DNA of 64,000 bases from an uncultured Halomonas sp. (lineage in GTDB: Bacteria; Pseudomonadota; Gammaproteobacteria; Pseudomonadales; Halomonadaceae), in contig NZ_CANLTC010000010.1 of NCBI RefSeq assembly GCF_947493865.1, forward strand, positions 1 to 64,000, written 5' to 3'. The translations under genes were made by a program, and so were the position numbers. Positions 16,764 to 25,449 of this stretch are shown in pieces. The notes under the pieces are model-generated. The model had not been told where the DNA came from. It searched no databases and saw only the letters and a list, made by a program, of their open reading frames with translations. Each line of letters begins with the position of its first letter. The stretch's first letter is position 1.

Positions 16764-18233
16764 TTATGATTGACCCGCCTCGGCGGCCAGCGCTGCGCCG
16801 ATCCTGCCCACCTCCCTTACCAACAGATCGAGATCCTCGAATCGCGTGCGGTGGTTCGTGATATTGACCCTGATCGCGGTGTTGTCGTGAATGATGGTAG
16901 TCGAGGGGGCGGCGATGCCCTGAATTTGCAACTGAATGACGATCTCTTCATTCATGCGATTCAACGCGGCTGAGGCCAATTCGGGATGGACATAGCGGAA
17001 GCAGCAGATATTCATCGCCACCGGCGCCAATACTTCCATATTCGGTTGAGTCGCGACCTGTTCCGCCAGATAAGCCGCCTGCTCGCAGTTGCGCGTGATC
17101 AGCCGACCCAGTTTGTCGGTGCCGTGTTCATTGAGTTGGGCCCAGATCTTGAGCGCTCGAAAGCCGCGGGACAGTTCGGGTCCGTACTCCACCGGCCAGG
17201 GGTTGCCGGCGGCAAGGCCTCGGCTGGTGCCCTTGAGGTAGTCGGGGCGATCAGAAAATGCCCGGCGGTGCGCCTCTTCGGACCGAACGAGGACGAAGCC
17301 GGCGTCGTAGTTGACATGCAGCCACTTGTGAAAATCGAACGCCAAGGAGTCGGCGCGTTTCAAGCCGGTCAGACGCGGGCGAAGCCGATCACTGAGAATG
17401 CCACTGGCACCGAACGCGCCGTCGACGTGAAACCATAGGCCTTCCTGGGCGGCGAGATCGGCAATGGCTTCCAGGTCGTCGATCGCGCCGACATTGACCG
17501 CTCCGGCAGTGCCGATGATGGCAAAGGGCCTGCGCCCTTCTTCCCGATCCGTGGCGATCGCGGTTTTCAGCGCGTCCATATCGATCTGGAAGCGATCGTC
17601 GACCGGAATCTTGCGCAGGGCATCCGCGCCGAGACCCAGGATATCGAAGGCACGCGCGACGCAGGCGTGGGTCTGCGTCGAGGTGTAGCCAACCAGTGGT
17701 GCGCCGCCAACTCCCTCCGTGCGACTGGTAAAGTCGAGACACCGATCCCTTGCCGCTTTCAAGGCAACCACGGTCGCAATCGAGGTCCCGGACACGATCA
17801 GGCCGCTGGCAGTCTCGGGGAACTCGAACAGTTCCCGGCACCATTTCACCACTTGTTTTTCCACGTACATCGCGCCGTGGTCTCGACCGCCCAGATTGGC
17901 ATTCATCGCCGCCACCGCGATCTCGGCAATCAGGTTTCCCGGCGTGCCGGAGCCATGCACCCAGCCAAAGAAACGCGGGTGGGTGTTGCCGACGCCATAA
18001 GGCAGCAGCGCTTCGATCCGCTGCTGGGTAGCCACCAACCCTTGACCATTGATCGGCAGTTCAGCCTGAAGCGCGCGCTTCATTTCCGGCGGCACTTCAT
18101 TCCAGACGCGGCCTTGGCGGGCAGCCTCCATCTTGTCGATCGCGGCATCCAGCATCTTGTGGGCAAGCGTTCGAAATTCACCCCAATCCACAGGATCGAG
18201 AGACGGGTCTTCAGGGGGTTGTGAGGAATTCAT
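16764..18233 (-). CDS. Group II PLP-dependent amino acid decarboxylase
   Basis: This 489-residue enzyme belongs to the aromatic-L-amino-acid/glutamate/cysteine sulfinate decarboxylase group. It has HPRFFGWVHGSGTPGNLIAE, the PLP-stacking region, WFHVDGAFGASG carrying the PLP-contacting Asp, and the Schiff-base Lys in SLAFDFHKWLHVNYDAG. The preferred amino acid cannot be deduced. It starts the minus-strand cassette with the HpsN-like dehydrogenase and the DegT aminotransferase, with a 34-bp gap to the next gene. A taurine-like or other amine product is one possibility. Confidence 0.85.
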   Translation of the reverse strand: MNSSQPPEDPSLDPVDWGEFRTLAHKMLDAAIDKMEAARQGRVWNEVPPEMKRALQAELPINGQGLVATQQRIEALLPYGVGNTHPRFFGWVHGSGTPGNLIAEIAVAAMNANLGGRDHGAMYVEKQVVKWCRELFEFPETASGLIVSGTSIATVVALKAARDRCLDFTSRTEGVGGAPLVGYTSTQTHACVARAFDILGLGADALRKIPVDDRFQIDMDALKTAIATDREEGRRPFAIIGTAGAVNVGAIDDLEAIADLAAQEGLWFHVDGAFGASGILSDRLRPRLTGLKRADSLAFDFHKWLHVNYDAGFVLVRSEEAHRRAFSDRPDYLKGTSRGLAAGNPWPVEYGPELSRGFRALKIWAQLNEHGTDKLGRLITRNCEQAAYLAEQVATQPNMEVLAPVAMNICCFRYVHPELASAALNRMNEEIVIQLQIQGIAAPSTTIIHDNTAIRVNITNHRTRFEDLDLLVREVGRIGAALAAEAGQS

Positions 18234-18474
18234 GAGGATATACCTTCGGAGGATCAGGAAAGCACAGGCGCGCTATCGGACGCCGTCTCGTACTCTATGC
18301 CAGCTCGTAAGTGTCGAAAACAACAGTACCATGAGCCAGGACCCAGCATACGGATTCATGCCAGCCGGCCTTTTCGCGTCGCATCCGCAAATTGAAGGAG
18401 TGACCCTGATGCAGGAGACACCACCTTCGGTTTGATCGGGATAGGCTAGCGCCAACGTTCCTCGTGAACAGGCC

Positions 18475-19107
18475 TCAGGGTGCTACGCCATCACGAAGTT
18501 TATAAAAAACAAGATCTCCAATCTGGTTCGTCTTGATGAAGTTCCTGCCCCAGCCTGGCGATATTTGCTGATGATGGAAATACAAGGCGCCATCGATTCG
18601 ATCCTTGAGCTGCCCGTTGAGGGCTCGACGTGAAATCTCCTTGACGGTGGCATAGGCCTGTTCATTCTGCGCATGATCCATACGACCATCGCACCACCAG
18701 GAGAACTGGCAACTCCCCTGCTCGCCGCCTTGCCTGACCACCTCGCACACCGTATCCGGAAAGCCTTCATGGGCCAGACGGTTGATCACCACACCCGCGA
18801 CGGCCTCCATGGTGGCGACGCTTTCGCCCCGGGCCTCCCAGTAGATGGCCCGGGCAAGGCAAGTAATCGGATCATCGAGGGGCGCTGTCCCGGTCGGATC
18901 GACCGCCTGCACGCCGGGCTTGGTGATCACCAAGGAATCAGGAGGATTTATATCACTGCCTTCCTCCACGACGGCCTGCTCCAGAGCCTCCGCCTTCTCC
19001 TTGGCAACTTCCGCCCTTTGAGTTCGGTCAGCCGCTAATGCCTGGCCAGAAAGAAGCAGTATGACAAGACAGAAAACCATCCATTGCTGACAGTAACGCA
19101 TGATCAT
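18475..19107 (-). CDS. SleB-like cell wall hydrolase
   Basis: This 210-residue exported protein has a signal peptide (hydrophobic residues about 9-25, ending ALAAD) and a C-terminal Hydrolase_2/SleB-type domain. The domain reads CLARAIYWEARGES, holding the catalytic Glu, then VAGVVINRLAHEGFPDTVCEVV, CQFSWWCDG and ALYFHHQQISPGW. Such domains act as peptidoglycan lytic transglycosylases; in non-sporulating bacteria they take part in wall remodelling. Of three close ATGs, 19107 is chosen because AAGGA lies 8 bases before it, whereas it touches the ATG at 19116. Confidence 0.82.
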   Translation of the reverse strand: MIMRYCQQWMVFCLVILLLSGQALAADRTQRAEVAKEKAEALEQAVVEEGSDINPPDSLVITKPGVQAVDPTGTAPLDDPITCLARAIYWEARGESVATMEAVAGVVINRLAHEGFPDTVCEVVRQGGEQGSCQFSWWCDGRMDHAQNEQAYATVKEISRRALNGQLKDRIDGALYFHHQQISPGWGRNFIKTNQIGDLVFYKLRDGVAP

Positions 19108-19492
19108 GGGGATCATCCTTACTTAAGTGATGTACGTTCACTAACCACGATTGTTATTGCCGGTGGCTGAATGAATGGGTCAGTAATCCTACTTTACCTC
19201 GATCAATCCAGTAATCTTGTTTCTGATGAGCCACTGCAATGATGAGAATACTATCTTCTTTCGCGGCATAAGGTGATTTATAAGACCATTTAGAAACACT
19301 TATCTCCCTGCGACACCAGCATGCTCAGCAAACTCAGGATAAAGCGTGTTTTTTCATACGCGTCGTCGATGCATCGTCCGAGGTCGCCAGTAGACAACTC
19401 CTCAATCAGAACATCCTCCACACTCGACGCAAATCCGGTGCCTATACCGGATATAGGATAACAACGATAGGTGAAGGACGAGGACTGCTGAC
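19108..19492. promoter_or_regulatory. Promoter region of gbcA with an inverted repeat at 19441-19457
   Basis: This 385-bp gap holds no gene that I can support. It is AT-rich for most of its length. A perfect 6-bp inverted repeat CCTATA / TATAGG with a 5-bp spacer lies 36-52 bp upstream of the gbcA start, within reach of a promoter-proximal regulator. In Pseudomonas gbcA is activated by GbdR, but I cannot match the site to the GbdR motif. Confidence 0.4.
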
Positions 19493-20776
19493 ATGACCCT
19501 GATCGCCCGCTCAGAAATGAACGATGCCCTGACCGATACCCGAGACGCGGCCGCCGAATTGCTGAGTAACCGTAAGCCGGCTTTCTCGCTCCCCCAGCCT
19601 TTCTACAACGATGAGCGGATCTATGCCCTGGACATGCAGGAAATCTTCGAGAAGGAGTGGCTGTTTGCCGGCATGACCTGCGAGATTCCCGCCAAGGGCA
19701 ACTTCATGACCCTGCAGATCGGCAACAATCCGATCATCATCGTGCGCGGAAACGACGGTGCGGTGCATGGCTTCCACAACGTCTGCCGACATCGCGGGTC
19801 ACGGCTGTGTGCCACGGAAAAAGGCAAGGTCGCCAAGCTGGTATGTCCCTATCATCAGTGGACTTATGAACTGGATGGCCGCCTGCTGTTCGCCGGCGAC
19901 ATGGGCGAGACGTTCGATCCGGCGGACTACAGTCTGAAGCCCATTCATGTAGTAACCGCGGGTGGCTATATCTTTGTCAGCCTGGCGGAGCAGCCCGCGG
20001 ATAACAGCGAGTTTCTGGCACAACTGGAGCACTATCTGACTCCGCATGACATGGACAACGTCAAGGTGGCGGCGGAATCGCATATCGTCGAGGAGGCCAA
20101 CTGGAAGCTGGTGGTCGAGAACAACCGCGAGTGCTATCACTGCAACGGCTCTCACCCGGAGCTGATGAACTCGCTGCTGGAGTTCGACGACACCGAGGAC
20201 GTGCGCGCCACGCCGGCCTACAAGGAGCAGGTCGCGCGCATGCGCGAGAAGTGGGACGGCCTGAACGCGCCCTGGCAGCTTCAGCATTTCGGGCATCAGA
20301 ACCGTCTGACCCGCACCCCCTTGAAGGAAGGCGCCGCCTCGATGACCCTTGACGGCCAGCCGGGCTGCAAGAAGCTGATGGGCGAACTGACGGACCCAGA
20401 AATGGGGGCGCTGCGCATCCTGCATCTGCCCAACTCCTGGAACCATTTCATGGCGGATCATGGTGTCGTGTTTCGCATCCTGCCGCTGGGCCCGCAGCAG
20501 ACCCTGGTGACTACCAAATGGCTGGTGCACAAGGATGCGGTGGAAGGCGTCGATTACGACCCGGTGGAAATGCGCAAGGTATGGGATGCCACCAATCTGC
20601 AGGATCGGCGTATCACCGAGGACAACCAGCGCGGTATCAACTCCGTGGCCTATCAGCCCGGCCCCTACTCCAAGACCTTCGAGTTCGGGGTGATCGATTT
20701 CGTCGACTGGTACAGCGAGCGCATGCTGGCGAATCTCAGCGACGAAGCGCCTTCGCTGCACTTGGCCAGAGGCTGA
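19493..20776 (+). CDS. gbcA: Glycine betaine monooxygenase, Rieske oxygenase subunit
   Basis: A 427-residue Rieske non-heme iron oxygenase. The Rieske [2Fe-2S] ligands are C98 and H100 (CRHRG) with C118 and H121 (CPYHQW), and the mononuclear iron site includes H216 and H221 in ECYHCNGSHPE. The sequence matches GbcA, which hydroxylates one N-methyl of glycine betaine to give dimethylglycine and formaldehyde. Its reductase gbcB is 10 kb away on the other strand, and dgcAB, gbdR and the formaldehyde genes are in the same window. Related enzymes act on proline betaine, so a mixed substrate range is possible. Confidence 0.9.
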   Translation: MTLIARSEMNDALTDTRDAAAELLSNRKPAFSLPQPFYNDERIYALDMQEIFEKEWLFAGMTCEIPAKGNFMTLQIGNNPIIIVRGNDGAVHGFHNVCRHRGSRLCATEKGKVAKLVCPYHQWTYELDGRLLFAGDMGETFDPADYSLKPIHVVTAGGYIFVSLAEQPADNSEFLAQLEHYLTPHDMDNVKVAAESHIVEEANWKLVVENNRECYHCNGSHPELMNSLLEFDDTEDVRATPAYKEQVARMREKWDGLNAPWQLQHFGHQNRLTRTPLKEGAASMTLDGQPGCKKLMGELTDPEMGALRILHLPNSWNHFMADHGVVFRILPLGPQQTLVTTKWLVHKDAVEGVDYDPVEMRKVWDATNLQDRRITEDNQRGINSVAYQPGPYSKTFEFGVIDFVDWYSERMLANLSDEAPSLHLARG

Positions 20777-20854
20777 ACAGAGCCGTGAGCTGGCTTACTT
20801 CGTCGTGAAGTGAGTTAGCCTCTCCTTTTCCAATAGGGTTCTCGGAGATTGTCA

Positions 20855-22906
20855 ATGAACGCCTCCCGCGATCCGCTGCTGCAGCCCTTTTCCCTTGGCA
20901 ATCTGACCCTCAAGAACCGCATCGTCAGCGCCGCTCATGAACCGGCTTATTCCGAGGATGGGATGCCCAAGGCGCGTTATCGGCTTTATCACGAAGCCAA
21001 GGCCCGGGGCGGCATGGCCATGACCATGGTCGGCGGCAGCGCGGTGGTCGCCCCGGACAGCCCACCGGCCTTCGGCAACCTGCTGCTGTACAAGGACGAA
21101 ATCGTTCCCTGGCTCGGTGAACTCGCCGACGCCGTGCATCAGTACGATTGCGCGATCATGTGCCAAGTCACGCACCTGGGCCGGCGCACCCGCTACAACG
21201 CGGGGGACTGGCTGCCGGTAATCGCCGCTTCCGGGCTGCGCGAGCCCGCCCATCGCGCCTTTCCCAAGGTCGCCGAGGAACACGATCTTGAGCGTATCAC
21301 CACCGCCTATGCCGATGGCGCTGCACGCTGCCAGGCCGCAGGACTCGACGGCATCGAGATCGAGGCCTACGGCCATTTTTTCGACGGCTTTTTGTCGCCC
21401 TGGACCAATCGCCGCGACGACGCCTGGGGCGGTGAGCTTACCAACCGTCTGCGCTTCCCGCTGATGGTCATCGATGCCGTGCGTGCCGCAGTCGGGCCCG
21501 AGTTCCTCGTCGGCATCCGCCTGGTGGTCGACGAGCTGTTGCCCCATGGCTTGGGGCGCGATGAGGGGCTGGAGGTCTGCCGCTTGCTCGAACAGGGCGG
21601 GGCCATCGATTTTCTTAATGTGATTCGTGGCCACATCGACTCCGACGCCGGGCTCGCGGAAGTGATCCCCAACATGGGGGCGACCACCGCGCCGCATCTG
21701 GCGTTCGTCGGTGAAGTACGCCGCGCCACCGGGCTGCCGGTGTTGCATGCCTCGCGCATCAACGACGTAGCCACGGCACGATATGCCATTCGCGAAGGCC
21801 TGCTCGATCTGGTGGGGATGGTCCGCGCCCACATGGCCGAGCCGAATATCACCGCGCTGATCGAATCCGGCGAGGAGGAACGCATTCGCCCCTGCGTAGG
21901 GGCCGGCTACTGCATCGATGGCATCTACGAGAACGGCGCCGCCTACTGCATTCACAACCCGGCCACCGGCCGCGAGGAAAGCCTGCCCCATGTCATCGCC
22001 CGGGACGTCGACGCACCGCGTCATGTGGTGGTGGTCGGCGCCGGCCCCGCGGGGCTCGAAGCAGCTCGCGCCAGCGCCGAGCGCGGCCATCGCGTCACCC
22101 TGCTCGAGGCCAACGACATGGCCGGCGGCCAGGTGCGCATCGCCAGCCTCCTGGAGCGCCGTCGGGAGATGCTCGGTATCACCGAATGGCGGGTGGCCGA
22201 ATGTCAGCGTCTGGGCGTGGCGCTACAGTTCAACTGCTACGCCGAGGCCGACGACGTCCTGGCCCTCGAGCCTGACGTGGTGATCCTCGCCACCGGCGGC
22301 CTTCCCCAGGTGCATCCCGAACTCCAGGCCGGCGAGTCACTGGTGCAGTCGAGCTGGGACGCCCTGGCGGACCCGGTACGCGCCGGCGAGCGGGTGCTGG
22401 TGTTCGACGATCACGGTGGCTACCCCGCTCTTTCCGCCGCGGAGCATCTGATCACTCATGGCGCTCATGTACACATCGCAACCCCGGAGCGCACCCTGGG
22501 TATCGAAGTCGGCGGCACCAACTTCCCTGCGTACTTCCAGGCGTTCGATCGTGGTGGGGCGGAGGTTCATCTCAACCGCGTCCTGCGCCGGGTCGAATCG
22601 ACCCCTGACGGCTTGCAAGCGTCACTGACCAGTGCGTACTGCAGCGACACGCTGCAAACGCTAAGCGTTGATCGCGTCATCGTCGAGCATGGCACCGCCC
22701 CTCTGGATGAGCTCTATTTTGCGCTAAAACCTTTATCCAGCAATGGCGGTGAGCTGGACATCGACGCCTTCATCGCCCATGCGCCACAAGCCAAGCGCAC
22801 CCACCCGCAAGGGCGTTTCCAGCTCTTTCGCATCGGCGATGCGGTTGCCAGCCGCAACGTGCATGCGGCGGTCTATGATGGGCTGCGCCTGGCCCTGGGG
22901 CTTTAG
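20855..22906 (+). CDS. DgcA-like N-demethylase: OYE/flavin domain fused to FAD/NAD domain
   Basis: This 683-residue protein has an FMN TIM barrel (residues about 1-340, ending CVGAGYC with Fe-S Cys), then a dinucleotide-binding domain starting VVVVGAGPAG at 391-400. This is the trimethylamine dehydrogenase/DgcA/N-methylproline demethylase architecture. It is a paralogue of dgcA at 27481-29553, with aligned motifs throughout (THLGRRTR / THMGRRSR). In both, the second Cys of the expected C-x2-C-x2-C-x11-C is Ala (C347, A350, C353, C365). It sits 78 bp after gbcA, so it may demethylate dimethylglycine or another N-methylated osmolyte. ATG at 20855 follows CGGAG; an upstream TTG at 20849 is less likely. 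Confidence 0.82.
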   Translation: MNASRDPLLQPFSLGNLTLKNRIVSAAHEPAYSEDGMPKARYRLYHEAKARGGMAMTMVGGSAVVAPDSPPAFGNLLLYKDEIVPWLGELADAVHQYDCAIMCQVTHLGRRTRYNAGDWLPVIAASGLREPAHRAFPKVAEEHDLERITTAYADGAARCQAAGLDGIEIEAYGHFFDGFLSPWTNRRDDAWGGELTNRLRFPLMVIDAVRAAVGPEFLVGIRLVVDELLPHGLGRDEGLEVCRLLEQGGAIDFLNVIRGHIDSDAGLAEVIPNMGATTAPHLAFVGEVRRATGLPVLHASRINDVATARYAIREGLLDLVGMVRAHMAEPNITALIESGEEERIRPCVGAGYCIDGIYENGAAYCIHNPATGREESLPHVIARDVDAPRHVVVVGAGPAGLEAARASAERGHRVTLLEANDMAGGQVRIASLLERRREMLGITEWRVAECQRLGVALQFNCYAEADDVLALEPDVVILATGGLPQVHPELQAGESLVQSSWDALADPVRAGERVLVFDDHGGYPALSAAEHLITHGAHVHIATPERTLGIEVGGTNFPAYFQAFDRGGAEVHLNRVLRRVESTPDGLQASLTSAYCSDTLQTLSVDRVIVEHGTAPLDELYFALKPLSSNGGELDIDAFIAHAPQAKRTHPQGRFQLFRIGDAVASRNVHAAVYDGLRLALGL

Positions 22907-22959
22907 CCAGGTGTTTTGAGGCTTTAGCCAAGAGCCTTGAGACTTTAGCGAAGTGCCGG
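22899..22959. repeat. 21-bp tandem repeat spanning two convergent stop codons
   Basis: Three imperfect units of about 21 bp, each starting G[GA]CTTTAGC: 22899-22919, 22920-22940 and 22941-22959. The first contains the TAG stop of the DgcA-like gene and the last contains the stop of the convergent 79-residue gene. Units 1 and 2 share GGCTTTAGCCA and end in TTGA. Confidence 0.75.
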
Positions 22960-23184
22960 CAGCAAGAAACGCTCGATGGCCTGACGCACCGAAGGCAGCA
23001 GTATGTCGGTCTTGCTCATCAGCTCGTCGACCAGTTCCTGCAAGCCGGGCACCTCTCCCAGGGTGTGCTGGTGCCAGGCCAGGCGGGCGCATTCGTCGGG
23101 GCCTGCATCGGCGGGAATGGCAATGCCCAGGGCCACCAGCCGTGCCCGAAAGTCATCATCGTCGATCAGTTCGGCGATCATCAT
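22945..23184 (-). CDS. Small unknown protein at the end of the dgc operon
   Basis: I do not recognise this 79-residue protein. It is acidic and helical, with IAELIDDDDFRARLVALGIA, then LAWHQHTLGEVPGLQELVDE and a basic, hydrophobic end QAIERFLLPAL. It has no signal peptide or membrane segment. Its gene lies about 125 bp downstream of etfB on the same strand, and a GAGG site precedes the start. The codon pattern is like its neighbours, so I regard it as real. A role as a small partner of the DgcAB-ETF system is only a guess. Confidence 0.6.
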   Translation of the reverse strand: MMIAELIDDDDFRARLVALGIAIPADAGPDECARLAWHQHTLGEVPGLQELVDELMSKTDILLPSVRQAIERFLLPALR

Positions 23185-23309
23185 GTCGTACTGCCTCGTG
23201 CTGGCGGTCCTGGTCGATTACCGGCGGCTACCGGCAAGAAAAGTAAATATATACAGCGGCGCGCGCCCCGCACCTGCTGCGATGGCGTCAGTAAAGCCAT
23301 CGGACAGCG

Positions 23310-24143
23310 TCAACGCAATACGCCTTCTTCCTGAAGCAGCTTGAAGATCGCCTCGGCGCCCTGTTCCGGCGTCACGTCGGCCAGTATCTGACCGCCGCCG
23401 CCCTCGGCCTTGGCCGCGGCGGCCTTGAAACGGTCCCGCGCCGAGGTCGCCTTGACAATCTTGAGGCGCTTGGGCCGTTTGCGTGCCGGCTGCACGTCCC
23501 ACTTGGCGAAAGCAGCGTCCTGCACACTGGCATGTGCCACACGCTCGAAAACGCCGCGCCGGGCCGGGCCAAAGGCGCTCTGACGCGCGGCCGGTGCGCT
23601 GCTGTCCACCGTGACAATCGCCGGCAAGCGCACCCGCAGGCGCCGTCGCTGGCCCCGGGGCAATGCCTGCAGCAGCGTGGCCTCGCCCCGCTCGATACGC
23701 TCTATCGAGGCCAGGCTGGTCACGATCGGCCAACCCAGGGCATCGGCCAGCAGGTACGGCAGCAACCCGGACCCCTCACCGTTTTCCGCTCGGGCACCGG
23801 TCAACACGAGTTGCGGCGCGGTTTCGCGCAGCCTGTCGCTCAGTGCCGCAATCACATCGGCTCCCGATTCCTGCTCGATCAATTCAAGCGCGTCGAACCC
23901 CATGCCCAGATAACCGCGCAGAGCGGCCTCACTGTCCTGATCAAAATGCCCCGCATGCAGCAATCGGGGCCGCGCGTCGCTCAGGGACAGTGCCATCTCC
24001 ACGGCCCGCGCATCCTGATCGGCACGTCGGGCCCGCCCGGTCAGCGGATGGCGGCCCATCGAAATGAGCACCGCGACGCTTGGCTGCCCGCCGCCGTGGG
24101 GTTGCGCCCGAGCGCTGGTCTGAGAGTTCGCATCATGCGGCAT
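23310..24143 (-). CDS. etfB: Electron transfer flavoprotein beta subunit, dimethylglycine demethylase-linked
   Basis: This 277-residue ETF-beta-like protein has VAVLISMGRHPLTGR near its N-terminus, in place of the usual KxVPD loop. It then has GADVIAALSDRLRETAPQLVLTGARAENGEGSGLLPYLLADALGWPIVT, shown here only by motif, and a C-terminal segment reaching its partner. It would carry electrons from DgcA/DgcB. The ATG at 24143 follows AGGAG at 7 bases and overlaps the etfA stop by 11 bp. A longer frame to 24773 lies inside etfA and is not the gene. Confidence 0.82.
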   Translation of the reverse strand: MPHDANSQTSARAQPHGGGQPSVAVLISMGRHPLTGRARRADQDARAVEMALSLSDARPRLLHAGHFDQDSEAALRGYLGMGFDALELIEQESGADVIAALSDRLRETAPQLVLTGARAENGEGSGLLPYLLADALGWPIVTSLASIERIERGEATLLQALPRGQRRRLRVRLPAIVTVDSSAPAARQSAFGPARRGVFERVAHASVQDAAFAKWDVQPARKRPKRLKIVKATSARDRFKAAAAKAEGGGGQILADVTPEQGAEAIFKLLQEEGVLR

Positions 24144-25449
24144 CACGGGACTCCTGCTGCTGTTGCCGATAGCGCTCGACCAGCGCCACCAGCGCGTCGA
24201 GAATTTGAGAAGAATCGCCCAGCACGGCGAGATCGGCGCGCTTGACCATGTCGCAGCCGCCATCGAAATTGATCGCCACGACCTTGTCGCAGTTCTGTAT
24301 GCCCTGCAGATGCTGGATGGCGCCACTGATCCCCACCGCCACATAGACCCGGGCGGTGACCCAGGTGCCGGTCGCCCCGACCTGGCGATCCCGCGGCATG
24401 AAGCCATCGTCCACCGCCACCCGGGACGCCCCCTTGGTCGCCTGCAGCACCTCGGCGGCACGGTGGTAGCCTTCCCAGTCCTTGACGCCATTGCCGGCGG
24501 ACAGGATGAACTCGGCCTCGGCCAGCGCCACGCCAGCAGGGTCCACGGCCACCGCGCCCATATCCGTGATGCGACCGAGGGTTTCGGGCAACGCCTCAGA
24601 GAGCTCGACGCGCCGCGCCGCATGACGCGTCTCATATACCGGCTCGGCACATTCGGCAAGTGCCAGCACCACACGCGGCAGCGGCCGCAGAATGTCGCGG
24701 GTACCCGCCGCGCCGCGAGCGAGGCACTGCCACCCCTGGGAGCTGCCCGCGTTGCCGGTGGCGGCACTCTCATTCACATTCAGTTGCCAGACACCGGTGG
24801 CCGGGCGCTCGCCGATGCGTGCCGCCAGGCGGCGTCCTAGATCAGCACCGCCCAGCGCGGAGTCCGGCAGCAGCCAGTGACGCGGCGCCCATTCCCGCTC
24901 CACCGCCATCAGTGCCGCCAGTCGCGCTTCCGGGGCATAACCCGCAAATTCATCGCCTTCGAGATGCAGCAGCCGATCGATGCCGGCTTCGCCCAGGCTA
25001 TCTTCCTTGTGTTCGCCAAAGAGCACCGCCAACACCGCCCCGGGACGCGCCGGATCGGCGTCGGCCAGCTGGCGCGCCAGGCCCAGCACATCGCGATCCT
25101 GGGACGACAGACGCCCTCCGCTCATGTCGGGCACCACGGCGACCACAAAGGCCGGCGTCTCGATGTTGATCGATTGCCGCGTATCCACCGCCGCGCCGCG
25201 CTGGCGGGTGTCGCTTGCCGTGGCGGCCTGCTGGGCGCCGCTGCGATCGATACGCTTGAGGCCATTGGGGCCGATAAAGCCCACGGCATGCGGATCGCGG
25301 CGTGTCAGGCCGTTGGGACCCAGCCACTCGGCAGAAGCCGCCCCTCGCTCCAGCTGCCCCAGCTCGGCCAGCACCCGCTGATGGTCGGGATGCAGCCGGT
25401 TTCTGGCGATCCACTCCTTGCGCGGATCGCGTCGCAGATCATCTTTCAT
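24133..25449 (-). CDS. etfA: Electron transfer flavoprotein alpha subunit, dimethylglycine demethylase-linked
   Basis: This 438-residue ETF-alpha is longer than the usual 310 residues because of an N-terminal extension, as in the versions that accompany dgcAB. The FAD-binding C-terminal domain is clear: ILSAGNGVKDWEGYHRA, GASRVAVDDGFMPRDRQVGATG, YVAVGISGAIQHLQGI and VAINFDGGCDMVKRADLAVLGD. It partners EtfB to pass demethylation electrons towards the quinone pool. The ATG at 25449 overlaps the dgcB stop as ATGA. The longer frame to 25593 lies inside dgcB and is rejected. Confidence 0.85.
   Translation of the reverse strand: MKDDLRRDPRKEWIARNRLHPDHQRVLAELGQLERGAASAEWLGPNGLTRRDPHAVGFIGPNGLKRIDRSGAQQAATASDTRQRGAAVDTRQSINIETPAFVVAVVPDMSGGRLSSQDRDVLGLARQLADADPARPGAVLAVLFGEHKEDSLGEAGIDRLLHLEGDEFAGYAPEARLAALMAVEREWAPRHWLLPDSALGGADLGRRLAARIGERPATGVWQLNVNESAATGNAGSSQGWQCLARGAAGTRDILRPLPRVVLALAECAEPVYETRHAARRVELSEALPETLGRITDMGAVAVDPAGVALAEAEFILSAGNGVKDWEGYHRAAEVLQATKGASRVAVDDGFMPRDRQVGATGTWVTARVYVAVGISGAIQHLQGIQNCDKVVAINFDGGCDMVKRADLAVLGDSSQILDALVALVERYRQQQQESRDAA

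Noticed and set aside
15431..16861. 476-codon plus-strand frame over the HpsN-like gene
   Set aside because: Antisense to a clearly recognisable dehydrogenase; no family motif or ribosome site.
18241..18470. Small gene between the decarboxylase and SleB-like genes
   Set aside because: Frames in this stretch run into the decarboxylase antisense and show no family or good ribosome site; I see nothing supportable there.
24144..24773. N-terminal extension of etfB and other upstream frame extensions
   Set aside because: The extra codons lie inside the preceding gene and have low-complexity composition; ribosome sites support the shorter starts.
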